Assembly: GCA_020344395.1 (NCBI GenBank)
Contig: CP070824.1
Span: 2,069,502-2,111,948, forward strand
Direction: 5' to 3'
DNA length: 42,447 bases
Source of the DNA: Candidatus Zixiibacteriota bacterium
GTDB lineage: Bacteria > Zixibacteria > MSB-5A5 > GN15 > FEB-12
The notes under the pieces were generated by a model. It saw only the letters and a list, made by a program, of their open reading frames with translations, ran no database searches and was not told where the DNA came from. Position numbers and translations under genes: made by a program. How positions within the stretch are numbered: position 1 is the first letter of the stretch; every line of letters begins with the position of its first letter. Positions 1 to 7,648 of this stretch are shown here, piece after piece.

Positions 1-40
1 ATAAAAAACGAAGGAACGAACCCATTTCCCCAACGTTGTG

Positions 41-78
41 TCAGGTCTTGATCCCGTGAAAACGGGGTTGTGACCTGA
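41..78. repeat. Imperfect palindrome, copy 1 of a REP-like element
   Basis: Arms TCAGGTC (41-47) and GACCTGA (72-78) enclose an inner stem ATCCCGT / ACGGGGT closed by a GAAA loop (58-61). With three wobble pairs and one T-T mismatch it folds almost end to end (17 positions). The element closely resembles, in the opposite orientation, the hairpin at 103-150: both carry CAGGTCTTG, CCGTG, AAACGG, TTGTG and GACCTG in the same order. It is not followed by a T run, so it does not look like a terminator. Confidence 0.6.
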
Positions 79-102
79 AACCTGAGCGCATGTCGAGCAA
101 TG

Positions 103-150
103 GCGGCAGGTCACACAAATCCGTTTGCACGGATTCGCAAGACCTGCCGC
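103..150. repeat. Imperfect palindrome, copy 2 (inverted) of a REP-like element
   Basis: A perfect 10-bp outer stem GCGGCAGGTC (103-112) / GACCTGCCGC (141-150) encloses an inner 6-bp stem AATCCG (118-123) / CGGATT (130-135) with loop TTTGCA. Read on the minus strand it aligns with copy 1 at 41-78. The 1-362 stretch contains no convincing gene, only this pair and the promoter below. Confidence 0.6.
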
Positions 151-229
151 AACTTCGAAGGCGGTGGGTGACCCAGCTGTTTCAATTGATTGGGGCCCCG
201 ATATCGCTCTCCCCAGTCTTATGTCGGGT

Positions 230-258
230 TTGAGTTTCAAGTAAGAACTTGCTATACC
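230..258 (+). promoter_or_regulatory. Candidate sigma-70 promoter for the MBL-fold gene
   Basis: -35 TTGAGT (230-235), 17-nt spacer, -10 TATACC (253-258). Predicted start near 265 leaves a leader of about 98 nt before the ATG at 363, which has a good GGAGG seven bases upstream. Confidence 0.45.
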
Positions 259-362
259 TGTACTATGAGGAGCGGTACTCCCTGGAAGATAATAAGAATA
301 AATCGTGACAAGCCCCGAGTTCTGACGTACAAGCAGATAAATATCGAGATGGAGGTATTCGA

Positions 363-1277
363 ATGATCAAGTGTGACTCAAACCTTGTGGTGATTCTAAT
401 GTCCTTCGTCCTGCTATTAATTGCCGGAGCGCGGCAAGAGGGATTCCCAGTGACGGCCGGATCCTACCCGGAGCAAGAACCTGCGGGAAGCTCTCTTCCG
501 GTGAAACAGCCTGAGGGGGGAGACTCACTGACCTTGACCTACATAGCCAACATGGGTGTTCTTGTAAACTCGGCCGATTCCAAGGTTATGATCGACTGCC
601 TTTTCGGCGAGCTAAATAGGAGCAGGTATCCCGCGCCCGAGACCCTCGACAGTATGGTGAAAGGGATACCCCCCTTCGACAATATCGATCTGGTACTGGT
701 CACGCATAAAGACCCGGATCACTTCAATTCTGCTATAGTCTCGCGATACATGGAGACTCGGCCGGAGCCCATCCTAATCGCTCCGACGGATGCGGTAAAG
801 GAAATGCGCAAAGTCGCAAATGACTGGTCGAGAATCGAGTCGCGGATCATTTCCATTGATCTCGAAGTCGGAGAAGAGGTCAAGAAGGAAGTGGCGGGCA
901 TTCCCCTTACCATTGTTCCAACACTCCACCTTGACGATAAGACACCGATGAACCTCATGTATCTTATCGGTATCAACGACTGGCGCATATTCCATCAGGG
1001 AGATTTAGGAAAGCCAGATGATTTTCTGAAGTTTGGATTGGAAGCAGCACCGGTCGATTTAGCCGTCGTTGGGTACGCCTGGCCCCTGAGTCCAAATCCT
1101 GTCTATCCTCGCTTCCTCCAGGTGCTTAAGCCTCGCCACATTGCCTTGGGCCACGTCAGTACAGTTATTGAAAGCGTCGCCGAAGAACGTATAAATCAGG
1201 TCCGCAAATACTATGATGATATTTTCGTGCTTTTACCCGGCATGCCAACCAAGGTCTTTCGGCGGTACAATGATTGA
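363..1277 (+). CDS. Secreted metallo-beta-lactamase-fold hydrolase (UlaG-like)
   Basis: The 304-residue protein starts with a hydrophobic export segment (about residues 8-22), a short low-complexity linker, and from about residue 55 an MBL fold: TYIANMGVLV (59-68) followed by VLVTHKDPDHF (111-121). The metal motif is H115-x-D117-x-D119-H120, so the second His of the usual HxHxDH is Asp. Later metal-ligand candidates are FHQGDLG (about 211-217) and ALGHVS near the C terminus. The closest broad group is the UlaG-like MBL hydrolases; the substrate cannot be read from the sequence. GGAGG precedes the ATG at good spacing, which fixes the start. It stands alone, convergent with the next gene. Confidence 0.75.
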   Translation: MIKCDSNLVVILMSFVLLLIAGARQEGFPVTAGSYPEQEPAGSSLPVKQPEGGDSLTLTYIANMGVLVNSADSKVMIDCLFGELNRSRYPAPETLDSMVKGIPPFDNIDLVLVTHKDPDHFNSAIVSRYMETRPEPILIAPTDAVKEMRKVANDWSRIESRIISIDLEVGEEVKKEVAGIPLTIVPTLHLDDKTPMNLMYLIGINDWRIFHQGDLGKPDDFLKFGLEAAPVDLAVVGYAWPLSPNPVYPRFLQVLKPRHIALGHVSTVIESVAEERINQVRKYYDDIFVLLPGMPTKVFRRYND

Positions 1278-1293
1278 TTGTAAAGTCGTGCAG

Positions 1294-1317
1294 GGCGGGT
1301 CCGTCTTCGAACCCGCC
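1294..1317. repeat. GC-rich hairpin between convergent genes
   Basis: GGCGGGT (1294-1300) pairs with ACCCGCC (1311-1317) around a 10-nt loop. It lies between the convergent stop codons at 1277 and 1338. No T run follows on either strand, so it is a weak terminator candidate at best and may be a dispersed palindrome. Confidence 0.4.
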
Positions 1318-1337
1318 GCGCCAATCTCTGACCTTCC

Positions 1338-1775
1338 CTACGCCCTCTCCAAATACCCCTTCAGCCTTTGCTTGATGAAAAACTCCCAGCCCCCAATACA
1401 GCTCTCTCTTTTGAACTCCGGAATATCCTCAGGAAAGTCCTCCCGCACGTTTACGGTCAGCGTCAGCTTTGCGGAGTCACCGTGTTCGAACAATTCAAAC
1501 ACCACGAACGAATCGCCGGGGTAGCCATCGTATTTCCAGTCGTACGCTATCTTCCTGCCCGGCACCACTTCGGTCACTTTCCACATATGAAGGAAATTCC
1601 TGCCCTGACTCTCCACGTTGAACTGAGTTTCAAACCCGACTTCGGCCTTGAAGTCCGGGATATTCTCAAAATACCACTGCCGCATCAGGTCGATCTGAGT
1701 TATCGAATCCCAAACCGTATCAATCGACGCGTTAAATGTCTGTTCTACGACAATGGGGCCATCATCTTTTATCAT
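1338..1775 (-). CDS. SRPBCC / AHSA1-like protein
   Basis: A 145-residue cytoplasmic protein with the START/Bet v1-like (SRPBCC) pattern: an opening strand IVVEQTFNASIDTVWDSIT, then LMRQWYF, a central run of strands (FLHMWKVTEVVPGRKIAYDW) and a long C-terminal helix GGWEFFIKQRLKGYLE. This matches activator-of-Hsp90-ATPase-like (AHSA1/COG3832) proteins, which bind hydrophobic ligands in a deep cavity; the ligand is unknown. The length is normal for the family. The start is supported by CGGAGG five bases before the ATG. It is transcribed divergently from the amidase gene and has its own promoter. Confidence 0.8.
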   Translation of the reverse strand: MIKDDGPIVVEQTFNASIDTVWDSITQIDLMRQWYFENIPDFKAEVGFETQFNVESQGRNFLHMWKVTEVVPGRKIAYDWKYDGYPGDSFVVFELFEHGDSAKLTLTVNVREDFPEDIPEFKRESCIGGWEFFIKQRLKGYLERA

Positions 1776-1798
1776 AGCACCTCCGAAATACTTCCTTG

Positions 1799-1827
1799 AG
1801 GATACGCCGCACCCCGCACTTTGTCAA
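1799..1827 (-). promoter_or_regulatory. Sigma-70 promoter for the SRPBCC gene
   Basis: On the minus strand: -35 TTGACA (1822-1827, consensus), 17-nt spacer, -10 TATCCT (1799-1804). The predicted start near 1792 gives a leader of about 17 nt that contains the GGAGG. Confidence 0.6.
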
Positions 1828-1934
1828 TCAGACAAGAAAACCACCCGCAACGCGCTAATTCACAATGCAACCTTGCTGTGTCTTATTCAGTCTATACCTT
1901 ATGTATACATGAACAAGAAGCGGAGATTTTTGAC

Positions 1935-3005
1935 ATGACATCCAATTGCAGGAAGACAAAAACTACCTTTCTGACCCTGGTTCTGTTGCTTGCGATTTCA
2001 GCCCTTGTGAGTGCACAGGACGAGATCACCGAACTGGAATTTGCACAGCCTCCTGACTCCGGATCGAATGAATCCAGGACACTGCAAAGCATGGTGAAAG
2101 TCCTGGGCACGGACGGACCTTGTCACGGCGGTCTTTATCTACTGACTCACTCTGGCGACCGTAAGGACTTATTTCAAACAGAAAACCAGAAAATGATCGA
2201 CAACCCTCTCATAGATCAAACCTGGCGGTATTGCAGTGTGTTCTCAGCGACCACCGGGAATTCTGTCACGGCAGGCAGAAACTTCGATAATCAAAATGTG
2301 GGCTCCATTATCATCAGCCTATACCGGCCCCCCGACGGATATTCCTCGATTTCCTTTTCCAGGGCCATCGAACTGGGTTTCGGGTTGAACCTGGACCTGG
2401 AGAGGTTCAGGTCAAGTGAAATGGGAAACAGGCTGCTCCTGGCTCCTTTTTATGCGACGGATGGGATCAATGAACACGGTCTCGTGGTAGGCCTGGCCGG
2501 CGTAAAGCAGATAACTCATGAGGCAAAAGACGGTGCTGGATTGGTATTCGTGACCTTCATGGTACGCAAGATTCTTGATCAAGCGAGAAACATCGAGGAA
2601 GCCATGAACGTAGTCGAAAAATCAATTCCGTTTGATGCCGACAAAAACTCCTTGAACACCCATTTCTTTATCGTCGATGCAACGGGCAGATCAGTTACTC
2701 TGGAATATGACCAGGACCAATGGAGAAGAATACACGGAGACAAATCCTGGCAGGTACTAACCAACAAGCCCATATTCGAAGTGCCGGATGCAGACCTGAG
2801 AGAGAAATGCTGGCGTTATCGAAGCATATCCGAGACTCTCGAGAAGACACAGGGCAATATAGAGTGGAAAGCCGGCATGAAGATCCTGCAGGATGTGACG
2901 CAAGAAGGCACCACATGGTCCGTTATCTATTCCCCGACGACCAAAGACGTGTATTTCTCCGTGTACCAAAACTGGGACACTGTCTACCATCTGACAGTGC
3001 CCTGA
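1935..3005 (+). CDS. Secreted C45/choloylglycine-hydrolase-like amide hydrolase
   Basis: The open frame runs from 1821, but the ATG at 1935 is preceded by GGAG and begins a textbook signal peptide ending in ALVSAQ, so I start there (356 aa). The Ntn-hydrolase core begins at WRYCSVFSA: Cys100 is the likely nucleophile, followed by TAGRNFDNQ (about 112-120), the equivalent of the GRN(L/M)D motif of linear-amide C-N hydrolases (C45 acyltransferase, penicillin V acylase, bile-salt hydrolase group). NEHGLVVGLAG and the later TLEYDQ also fit. These enzymes cleave non-peptide amide bonds; the substrate here is unknown. About 70 residues lie between the signal peptide and Cys100, so activation by self-cleavage before Cys100 is possible. 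Confidence 0.75.
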   Translation: MTSNCRKTKTTFLTLVLLLAISALVSAQDEITELEFAQPPDSGSNESRTLQSMVKVLGTDGPCHGGLYLLTHSGDRKDLFQTENQKMIDNPLIDQTWRYCSVFSATTGNSVTAGRNFDNQNVGSIIISLYRPPDGYSSISFSRAIELGFGLNLDLERFRSSEMGNRLLLAPFYATDGINEHGLVVGLAGVKQITHEAKDGAGLVFVTFMVRKILDQARNIEEAMNVVEKSIPFDADKNSLNTHFFIVDATGRSVTLEYDQDQWRRIHGDKSWQVLTNKPIFEVPDADLREKCWRYRSISETLEKTQGNIEWKAGMKILQDVTQEGTTWSVIYSPTTKDVYFSVYQNWDTVYHLTVP

Positions 3006-3056
3006 TCCGGAGTGACGGAAATCAAGGCGCAGACGGACGGGCGTCCAGTCGATGGT

Positions 3057-4421
3057 TCACTCGTAGTCTCGATACGCGGTTCTCATCCTGTTGAAGACGG
3101 CTCGGGACTTTGACACAGTTGATGGTATATCTCTAAGCGGAAACTTGCTGAGCAAACCCAATCGTTTTCTCAGTGGTATGGCGCCATCGTAGAGCCAGGC
3201 GAACCGTTCGTAGAATTCTTTGAGCGGCAGTTCGGTTGCAAGCAGAGTGTGAATGAAGTCAAAGTAGTCGTAGTTTCGAGTGATCAGCCGGTCTTTCGTC
3301 TCTTCGTAGAGATCGGTTCCGGGCAGGGGCGTGAGCACAGAAAACGATGCATAACTCAGCCCGAGTTCGCCGCAATACGAGCCGAGAGCCGCGAAATCGT
3401 CTCTGGTGAATTCCGGCCGGATTATAAACGAGGCGTAGGTATCCAGTCCAAGGTCCGTCAAAATCCGCACCGCTTCGCGATTGTCTTTTTCCGTGGATGC
3501 TTTGTTTATATAGGCCAGATTGTCATCACTGAGAAACTCCAGACCGACGAAGACACGCTCAAGACCGGCCTGGCACCACAACTCGATCAAACCGGGATTT
3601 TTGGCGATCGTATCGCTTCGGCCATACAGGAAGAACCGCTTCCCAAGCCGTGCATCCCTTATCAGCCGGGCCAGGGCGCTCATTCGCTTAACGTCCACCA
3701 GCGACTCATCGTCGGCAAAAAAGATATTGCCTTCGTGGATTTCCCCCAGTTCCTCCAACACCTTCTCCGGTTGCCTCCTGAGGTACCGTCCACCGGTAAG
3801 CTTCCAAAGGGCACAAAAGGTGCATCGAAAAGGACATCCTTTGGAAGTCCTTATGGACGCCAGCGGTTTCATCCATTCGGAGTAATACTTATGCCGGTAC
3901 TGAGATGTCAGCCTACGGTCAGGGAATGGAAGCTCATCAAGTTCAATGGCTGGCGACGGATCGGAGATCATCAGCTTATTATCTTTCACGAGTGCCACCC
4001 CGGGGATAGTATCCAGTGTTTCACCTCGTTCCGATCTCCTTACGATCTCCCGAAAAGCAGAGACTCCATCCCCCATCACGATAACATCGATCGAAGGCGA
4101 AACGAAGTCGTCAGGTTTGACGGTGGCATGGTGACCTCCTACCACTGTCACTACCTTTCTGTTCCACTCTTTCACCTGCTTCATCAAAGCCCTGGCTACA
4201 TTCACGTGAACTGTGTACGCTGTGACGCCGACGATATCCGGGCAAAACTCGTCAAGGTTCTTCTCTAAATCCGGCTCAAGTCGAAGATCAAGTATCCTGA
4301 CATCGTGGTCATCCCTGACCCCGGCGGCGACGTACTCCAGGGCAAGAGGCTCGTACAGAAAAATGTCCTCTCCACCGATTGAGGCGGGAGACTTGGCCGG
4401 CTGGAGTAAAAGAATCTTCAT
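3057..4421 (-). CDS. B12-binding radical SAM protein
   Basis: The open frame begins at 4487 (GTG) but homology to the family starts at MKILLLQPA, so the ATG at 4421 is preferred (454 aa). An N-terminal cobalamin-binding Rossmann-like domain (about 1-135) contains PLALEYVAAGV, DIVGVTAYT and VVGGHHATVKP; it lacks the DxHxxG base-off His motif, as is common in this class. A radical SAM domain follows with GCPFRCTFCALW (CxxxCxxC, 4Fe-4S ligands) and later VGLEFLSDDNL and LPGTDLYEET. Such class B enzymes methylate or rearrange unactivated carbons (for example in hopanoid or cofactor modification). The target is not evident, and no biosynthetic partner gene is adjacent. It is divergent from the lipoprotein gene at 4644. 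Confidence 0.8.
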   Translation of the reverse strand: MKILLLQPAKSPASIGGEDIFLYEPLALEYVAAGVRDDHDVRILDLRLEPDLEKNLDEFCPDIVGVTAYTVHVNVARALMKQVKEWNRKVVTVVGGHHATVKPDDFVSPSIDVIVMGDGVSAFREIVRRSERGETLDTIPGVALVKDNKLMISDPSPAIELDELPFPDRRLTSQYRHKYYSEWMKPLASIRTSKGCPFRCTFCALWKLTGGRYLRRQPEKVLEELGEIHEGNIFFADDESLVDVKRMSALARLIRDARLGKRFFLYGRSDTIAKNPGLIELWCQAGLERVFVGLEFLSDDNLAYINKASTEKDNREAVRILTDLGLDTYASFIIRPEFTRDDFAALGSYCGELGLSYASFSVLTPLPGTDLYEETKDRLITRNYDYFDFIHTLLATELPLKEFYERFAWLYDGAIPLRKRLGLLSKFPLRDIPSTVSKSRAVFNRMRTAYRDYE

Positions 4422-4567
4422 ATGGCGTCCGAGGTCTTCAATACGCTTATCTTGCCCTTCTACGACATCGAGCTTTGGTTGTTTCACGATACGTAGTAAC
4501 TCAGGCGGACTGGAGATGATCGAAGCCGCAAGATATTATGCTACGCTCTCGATGAGCCGCCGGTCTA

Positions 4568-4596
4568 TTGACTCCGGATCGTCTCTTCGCTAGATT
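4568..4596 (+). promoter_or_regulatory. Candidate sigma-70 promoter for the lipoprotein gene
   Basis: -35 TTGACT (4568-4573), 17-nt spacer, -10 TAGATT (4591-4596); predicted start near 4603, about 41 nt before the ATG at 4644. Confidence 0.5.
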
Positions 4597-4643
4597 ATCA
4601 CAGCTTCGAAAATGACAGAATACTGTGCATGGAGGGATCAATC

Positions 4644-5486
4644 ATGAAAAGAATCATTTTGCTCATCGGCCTCTCGCTGTGCATCTGGGCGGTTGCAGGC
4701 GGATGTGGTGATGACAGCAACCCATCCGGTTACAGGGTATCGGGCCCCAAAGCCGTGCTGTTCGGAACTGTCAACGGCTATTCCTCCCACTGGGATTTCC
4801 GGGGCAGTCTCAGTGGCACGGATGGTCTCATACCTGATGTTGACTCAGTGATGTTTTTGCAGGAGCCATGTTCACTGTATACATACTGGGACCCACGTCA
4901 GGGGTACAGTGTTCAGGCCACCGGATGTGTGTCTACATCGCCGGATGAGTACGCTTCTGGAGATACCCTGAATATCGGCGTGTTCCTGCCGTCCGGCACG
5001 AGCACCATCCGCACAAAACTGGTTGACCGGCTCGTAGATTCGATCCATTTCCAGGGTGTGTCCGATTCCATGTACGTGAGCAAAGGCACAGAGTTGGTCA
5101 TCCGCTGGGAGACTATTCCCAACGCGGACTGGTACCTGGTGTATTACTATGGGACCTTCTGGGATAACTCGGCCGGATACACTCGCTACACCCGTGAATT
5201 CGTGGCACCTGAAAGTACGGTTGTGCGCGTGAGTGGTGAAGAGACCGATCATGATGGGTTCTGGATCTTTAACGTATTCGCAATGACTGGCCCGGAGTTC
5301 CCGGCCTACAGCCGGGAGGTGGAGACACGGGTGTGCGGTGGTGTTGTGAATAGCTATGTCATGAGGCGCATCACCATCTTTGTGGGGACAGGCGACCCCT
5401 ATGATCCGGGTGCGGCTTCGGCGTACGCTGGTGCTGTTGAACATCTATCTCCTGAGGAAATACTGAGCGAATACCGAAGACGGTAG
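4644..5486 (+). CDS. Hypothetical lipoprotein with FN3-like segment
   Basis: The ATG at 4644 is chosen over the upstream in-frame ATG (4629) because GGAGGG precedes it and it opens a proper lipoprotein signal: MKRIILLIGLSLCIWAVAGGC, with Cys21 as the lipidation site followed by GDDSNPSG. The mature part (about 260 aa) is Tyr/Ser/Asp-rich with a fibronectin-III-like stretch near residues 150-200 (LVIRWETIPNADWYLVYYYG). I do not recognise a named family. It probably sits in a membrane, facing the periplasm or the surface. It has its own promoter and shares a bidirectional terminator with the operon on its right. Confidence 0.7.
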   Translation: MKRIILLIGLSLCIWAVAGGCGDDSNPSGYRVSGPKAVLFGTVNGYSSHWDFRGSLSGTDGLIPDVDSVMFLQEPCSLYTYWDPRQGYSVQATGCVSTSPDEYASGDTLNIGVFLPSGTSTIRTKLVDRLVDSIHFQGVSDSMYVSKGTELVIRWETIPNADWYLVYYYGTFWDNSAGYTRYTREFVAPESTVVRVSGEETDHDGFWIFNVFAMTGPEFPAYSREVETRVCGGVVNSYVMRRITIFVGTGDPYDPGAASAYAGAVEHLSPEEILSEYRRR

Positions 5487-5536
5487 ACAGGAGGCCCAAC
5501 CGCAACCGGATCGGCGGCCCATCCATAGATCACACA

Positions 5537-5563
5537 AAAAAACCCCCGCTCTTCAGCGGGGGT
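5537..5563 (-). terminator. Intrinsic terminator of the 5598-8539 operon
   Basis: A 9-bp perfect stem ACCCCCGCT (5542-5550) / AGCGGGGGT (5555-5563) with a CTTC loop. On the minus strand it is followed at once by a T run (5541-5537), a canonical terminator for the leftward operon. For the rightward lipoprotein gene ending at 5486 the hairpin lacks a good T run but may still help stop transcription. Confidence 0.85.
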
Positions 5564-5597
5564 CTTACGTTTCTATGAGGATGTTTCATAGGCGATC

Positions 5598-5888
5598 TTA
5601 AAGTTCAGCCGGCGGGTTACCTTTCTTCGTCTTGGGCGGCTTCTTCTTCAGGTTCTCTTTACGGTCGTCAATGCCGTTCTTGTTCTTGTCCACGAAGTCG
5701 TCATACTTCGGCTTCTTCGGCGGCTCCGGCTTCTTGGTCGGCTTCGGAGGAGTCGGTTTCTTGGCTGGCTTCTTGTCCTTCTGCTCGGTCTTGGGCTTGT
5801 CCTTCTTCTTCTTCTCAACCGAGTATACCGGTCCGGCCAGAGACAGACAAAAGGCCACACAGACTATATATGTAATCAGCCGTTTCAT
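5598..5888 (-). CDS. Small secreted Lys/Pro-rich protein with a calcium-loop-like motif
   Basis: Start at the second in-frame ATG (5888), which gives a clean signal peptide MKRLITYIVCVAFCLSLAGP...VYS; 96 aa in total. The mature protein is almost entirely Lys, Pro, Asp and Glu (EKKKKDKPKTEQKDKKPAKK, then KPEPPKKPK), with DKNKNGIDDR near residues 70-79, which matches the DxNxxGxxD loop of dockerin, thrombospondin-3 or EF-hand-like calcium sites. No known family recognised. It is the last gene before the terminator, 62 nt after the DUF4384 gene, which also has a very basic tail; a shared role such as binding an anionic envelope polymer is inference only. Confidence 0.65.
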   Translation of the reverse strand: MKRLITYIVCVAFCLSLAGPVYSVEKKKKDKPKTEQKDKKPAKKPTPPKPTKKPEPPKKPKYDDFVDKNKNGIDDRKENLKKKPPKTKKGNPPAEL

Positions 5889-5950
5889 TGCTCTATCCAA
5901 TCCTTAATCTAACTCCGATCTTGACATCGTCAACAGTAAAAATGTCGGCA

Positions 5951-7609
5951 TCAGCGACCACCCGACTTAGACTTTGACCGGCCGCCGCCCGACTTCTTGG
6001 ACTTGCTACCGCCGGATGACTTGGGCGTTCCGCCCGAGCCTGACTTGCTCGGCGCCGGACGGGGGCTGACGGTCCTGCTGGAGCCGGAACTCTTGCCTCC
6101 ACCGGACGACTTTGGCGGCGGCTTGCTCTTCACCCTGGTACCCGTAGACTTGGTGGTCTTGCCGCTCGATTTGACAGCAGGCTTCCGGTCGACCTTCCTT
6201 GGCGCGGTCCCTTTCTGGGTGCTCCGCGGCGGGTTGGACCTGGGTTTGACTCTGGCCTTGGTGGTTCGCTTATAACTGTCGGAACCGGACTGCACCCGGC
6301 CGGATTTCTCTCGTTTGGTCCCGGTCGAACCCGAAAAGCCCTTCCCGGTACTGCCGCCTTTCTTCCGATAAAAGTCTCCCGATCCGGTGGTCCCGGATGC
6401 ACGCTCAGAGGTCCGCTTCCCGGTTTCGCTGATCCCCTGGCGGGAACTGGTCCGGCTTTTGGTGCGTGACAACGTGGTTGATTTCTCTGACTGTCTGACT
6501 TTGCCGCCCGGTCCGACCGTAGCCTTCGTCTCGTAGCCACGCTCCGTCCTGACAAGCTTGGTATTGCCGCGAACGTGCTTCTTGGCTACAACAACGTTGC
6601 CGGCGTTGGCTCGCACGGCTGTTTTGCCGCGGACTGTCTTGACTGTTCCCGAACCGGTCTTGGGAGCGATGCCAGCATGCTTAAGGCGCACTTTCTTGCT
6701 CTGGAAGCTCGGATAACCATTATCAAACGGGTCAAGATACTTGGTCTTCGTGACCGAGGCGTACTTGGAGGTAACTATGGCCCGGGTCTTGATCACGGTA
6801 TGGTCAAACACGACCGTATTGTAGCGGCTGACGTGGAAATCAGTTTCCCAGCACCAGTCGTACGGATCGTATATGGTGATGGTGTGCCAGCCGACCAGTA
6901 TCCGGGGGATATAGAGTGGTGCCACACCCCAGTAGATACCGTTGATATAAACGGTCCCGCCATACGGGTAGTCGATGTAGCAGTTCCCGAAGACCGACCA
7001 CGACGGATAGGTCGGATAGTATACCGGGCGATAATAGTAGCGTTCCCACTCTCTGACGAACATCACGGCGCGATCGTAGGCAAAGCGCTGACCGTCGTAA
7101 CGCACAAAGTGCCGGCTGTTGAGATAGTCCATGTACTCATATCGGTCGTCACCTTCAAACACCAGGCCGGAGTTGTTGTACCAGGTCGGAATAGGAAACC
7201 GCTCCCGTGAGGCTATGATCTGGATATGTTCCATACCTTCGGGTCCGGTCACGACCAGATCGTAGTCATCATCGGGTCCCGGCAGGGAGTAGGTCGTGCC
7301 GCCAAAGATATAATTATCCTCGGTGGGCGTGGTCGGGAAGAGCAACTTCACCATACCCTTGGTATCGATCGCATATATGGCCACGAAAGCGTCCCTGCTC
7401 ACGCGGAAATTGATATGGATGTTGTCGCCCTCGTAATACTCACCGTCCGCGTGATCGGTCCACACCTCAGCGTCAAGGTAACGGTCGATCCTGGCTACGA
7501 AATCATAATCCTGTGATACGTAATCCTCATCCTGCGCCGAAGCGCTCATTAGACCGGCGACTATCGTCGCGGCGGTCATCAATCCGATTCTCATCATTCT
7601 GGCTAACAT
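5951..7609 (-). CDS. DUF4384 and PEGA-like envelope protein with a long basic tail
   Basis: The frame opens at 7645, but AAGGAAG sits 8 nt before the ATG at 7609, which starts a good signal peptide (MLARMMRIGL...SASAQ), giving 552 aa. Residues about 50-140 match DUF4384 (GDNIHINFRVSRDAFVAIYA, TKGMVKLLFP). A Tyr-rich stretch follows, then a PEGA-like surface domain at about 215-280 (GGTVYINGIYWGVAPLYIP, HTITIY). From about residue 300 to the end the protein is a disordered, strongly basic Ser/Gly/Lys/Arg/Thr tail with repeats such as KSSGG, SGSSR and KSKSGG. DUF4384-PEGA pairs occur in secreted proteins of FCB-like bacteria; the tail is unusual. It lies 39 nt downstream of the lipoprotein gene, so it is co-transcribed. 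Confidence 0.75.
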   Translation of the reverse strand: MLARMMRIGLMTAATIVAGLMSASAQDEDYVSQDYDFVARIDRYLDAEVWTDHADGEYYEGDNIHINFRVSRDAFVAIYAIDTKGMVKLLFPTTPTEDNYIFGGTTYSLPGPDDDYDLVVTGPEGMEHIQIIASRERFPIPTWYNNSGLVFEGDDRYEYMDYLNSRHFVRYDGQRFAYDRAVMFVREWERYYYRPVYYPTYPSWSVFGNCYIDYPYGGTVYINGIYWGVAPLYIPRILVGWHTITIYDPYDWCWETDFHVSRYNTVVFDHTVIKTRAIVTSKYASVTKTKYLDPFDNGYPSFQSKKVRLKHAGIAPKTGSGTVKTVRGKTAVRANAGNVVVAKKHVRGNTKLVRTERGYETKATVGPGGKVRQSEKSTTLSRTKSRTSSRQGISETGKRTSERASGTTGSGDFYRKKGGSTGKGFSGSTGTKREKSGRVQSGSDSYKRTTKARVKPRSNPPRSTQKGTAPRKVDRKPAVKSSGKTTKSTGTRVKSKPPPKSSGGGKSSGSSRTVSPRPAPSKSGSGGTPKSSGGSKSKKSGGGRSKSKSGGR

Positions 7610-7648
7610 CGTCATCACTTCCTTTCCCATTAACACATTCAGCATCTA

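Noticed and set aside
41-150. Repeated hairpins read as a CRISPR fragment
   Set aside because: The two copies are inverted, not direct, and each is itself palindromic; no repeat-spacer periodicity and no cas genes.
3249-4268. 339-codon plus-strand ORF
   Set aside because: Antisense to the radical SAM gene, whose motifs (CPFRCTFC) prove its strand; no RBS or family signal.
5893-5960. Open minus-strand frame ending DVKIGVRLRIG
   Set aside because: Resembles a barrel strand but has no start, overlaps the DUF4384 tail in another frame, and is too short to support a pseudogene call.
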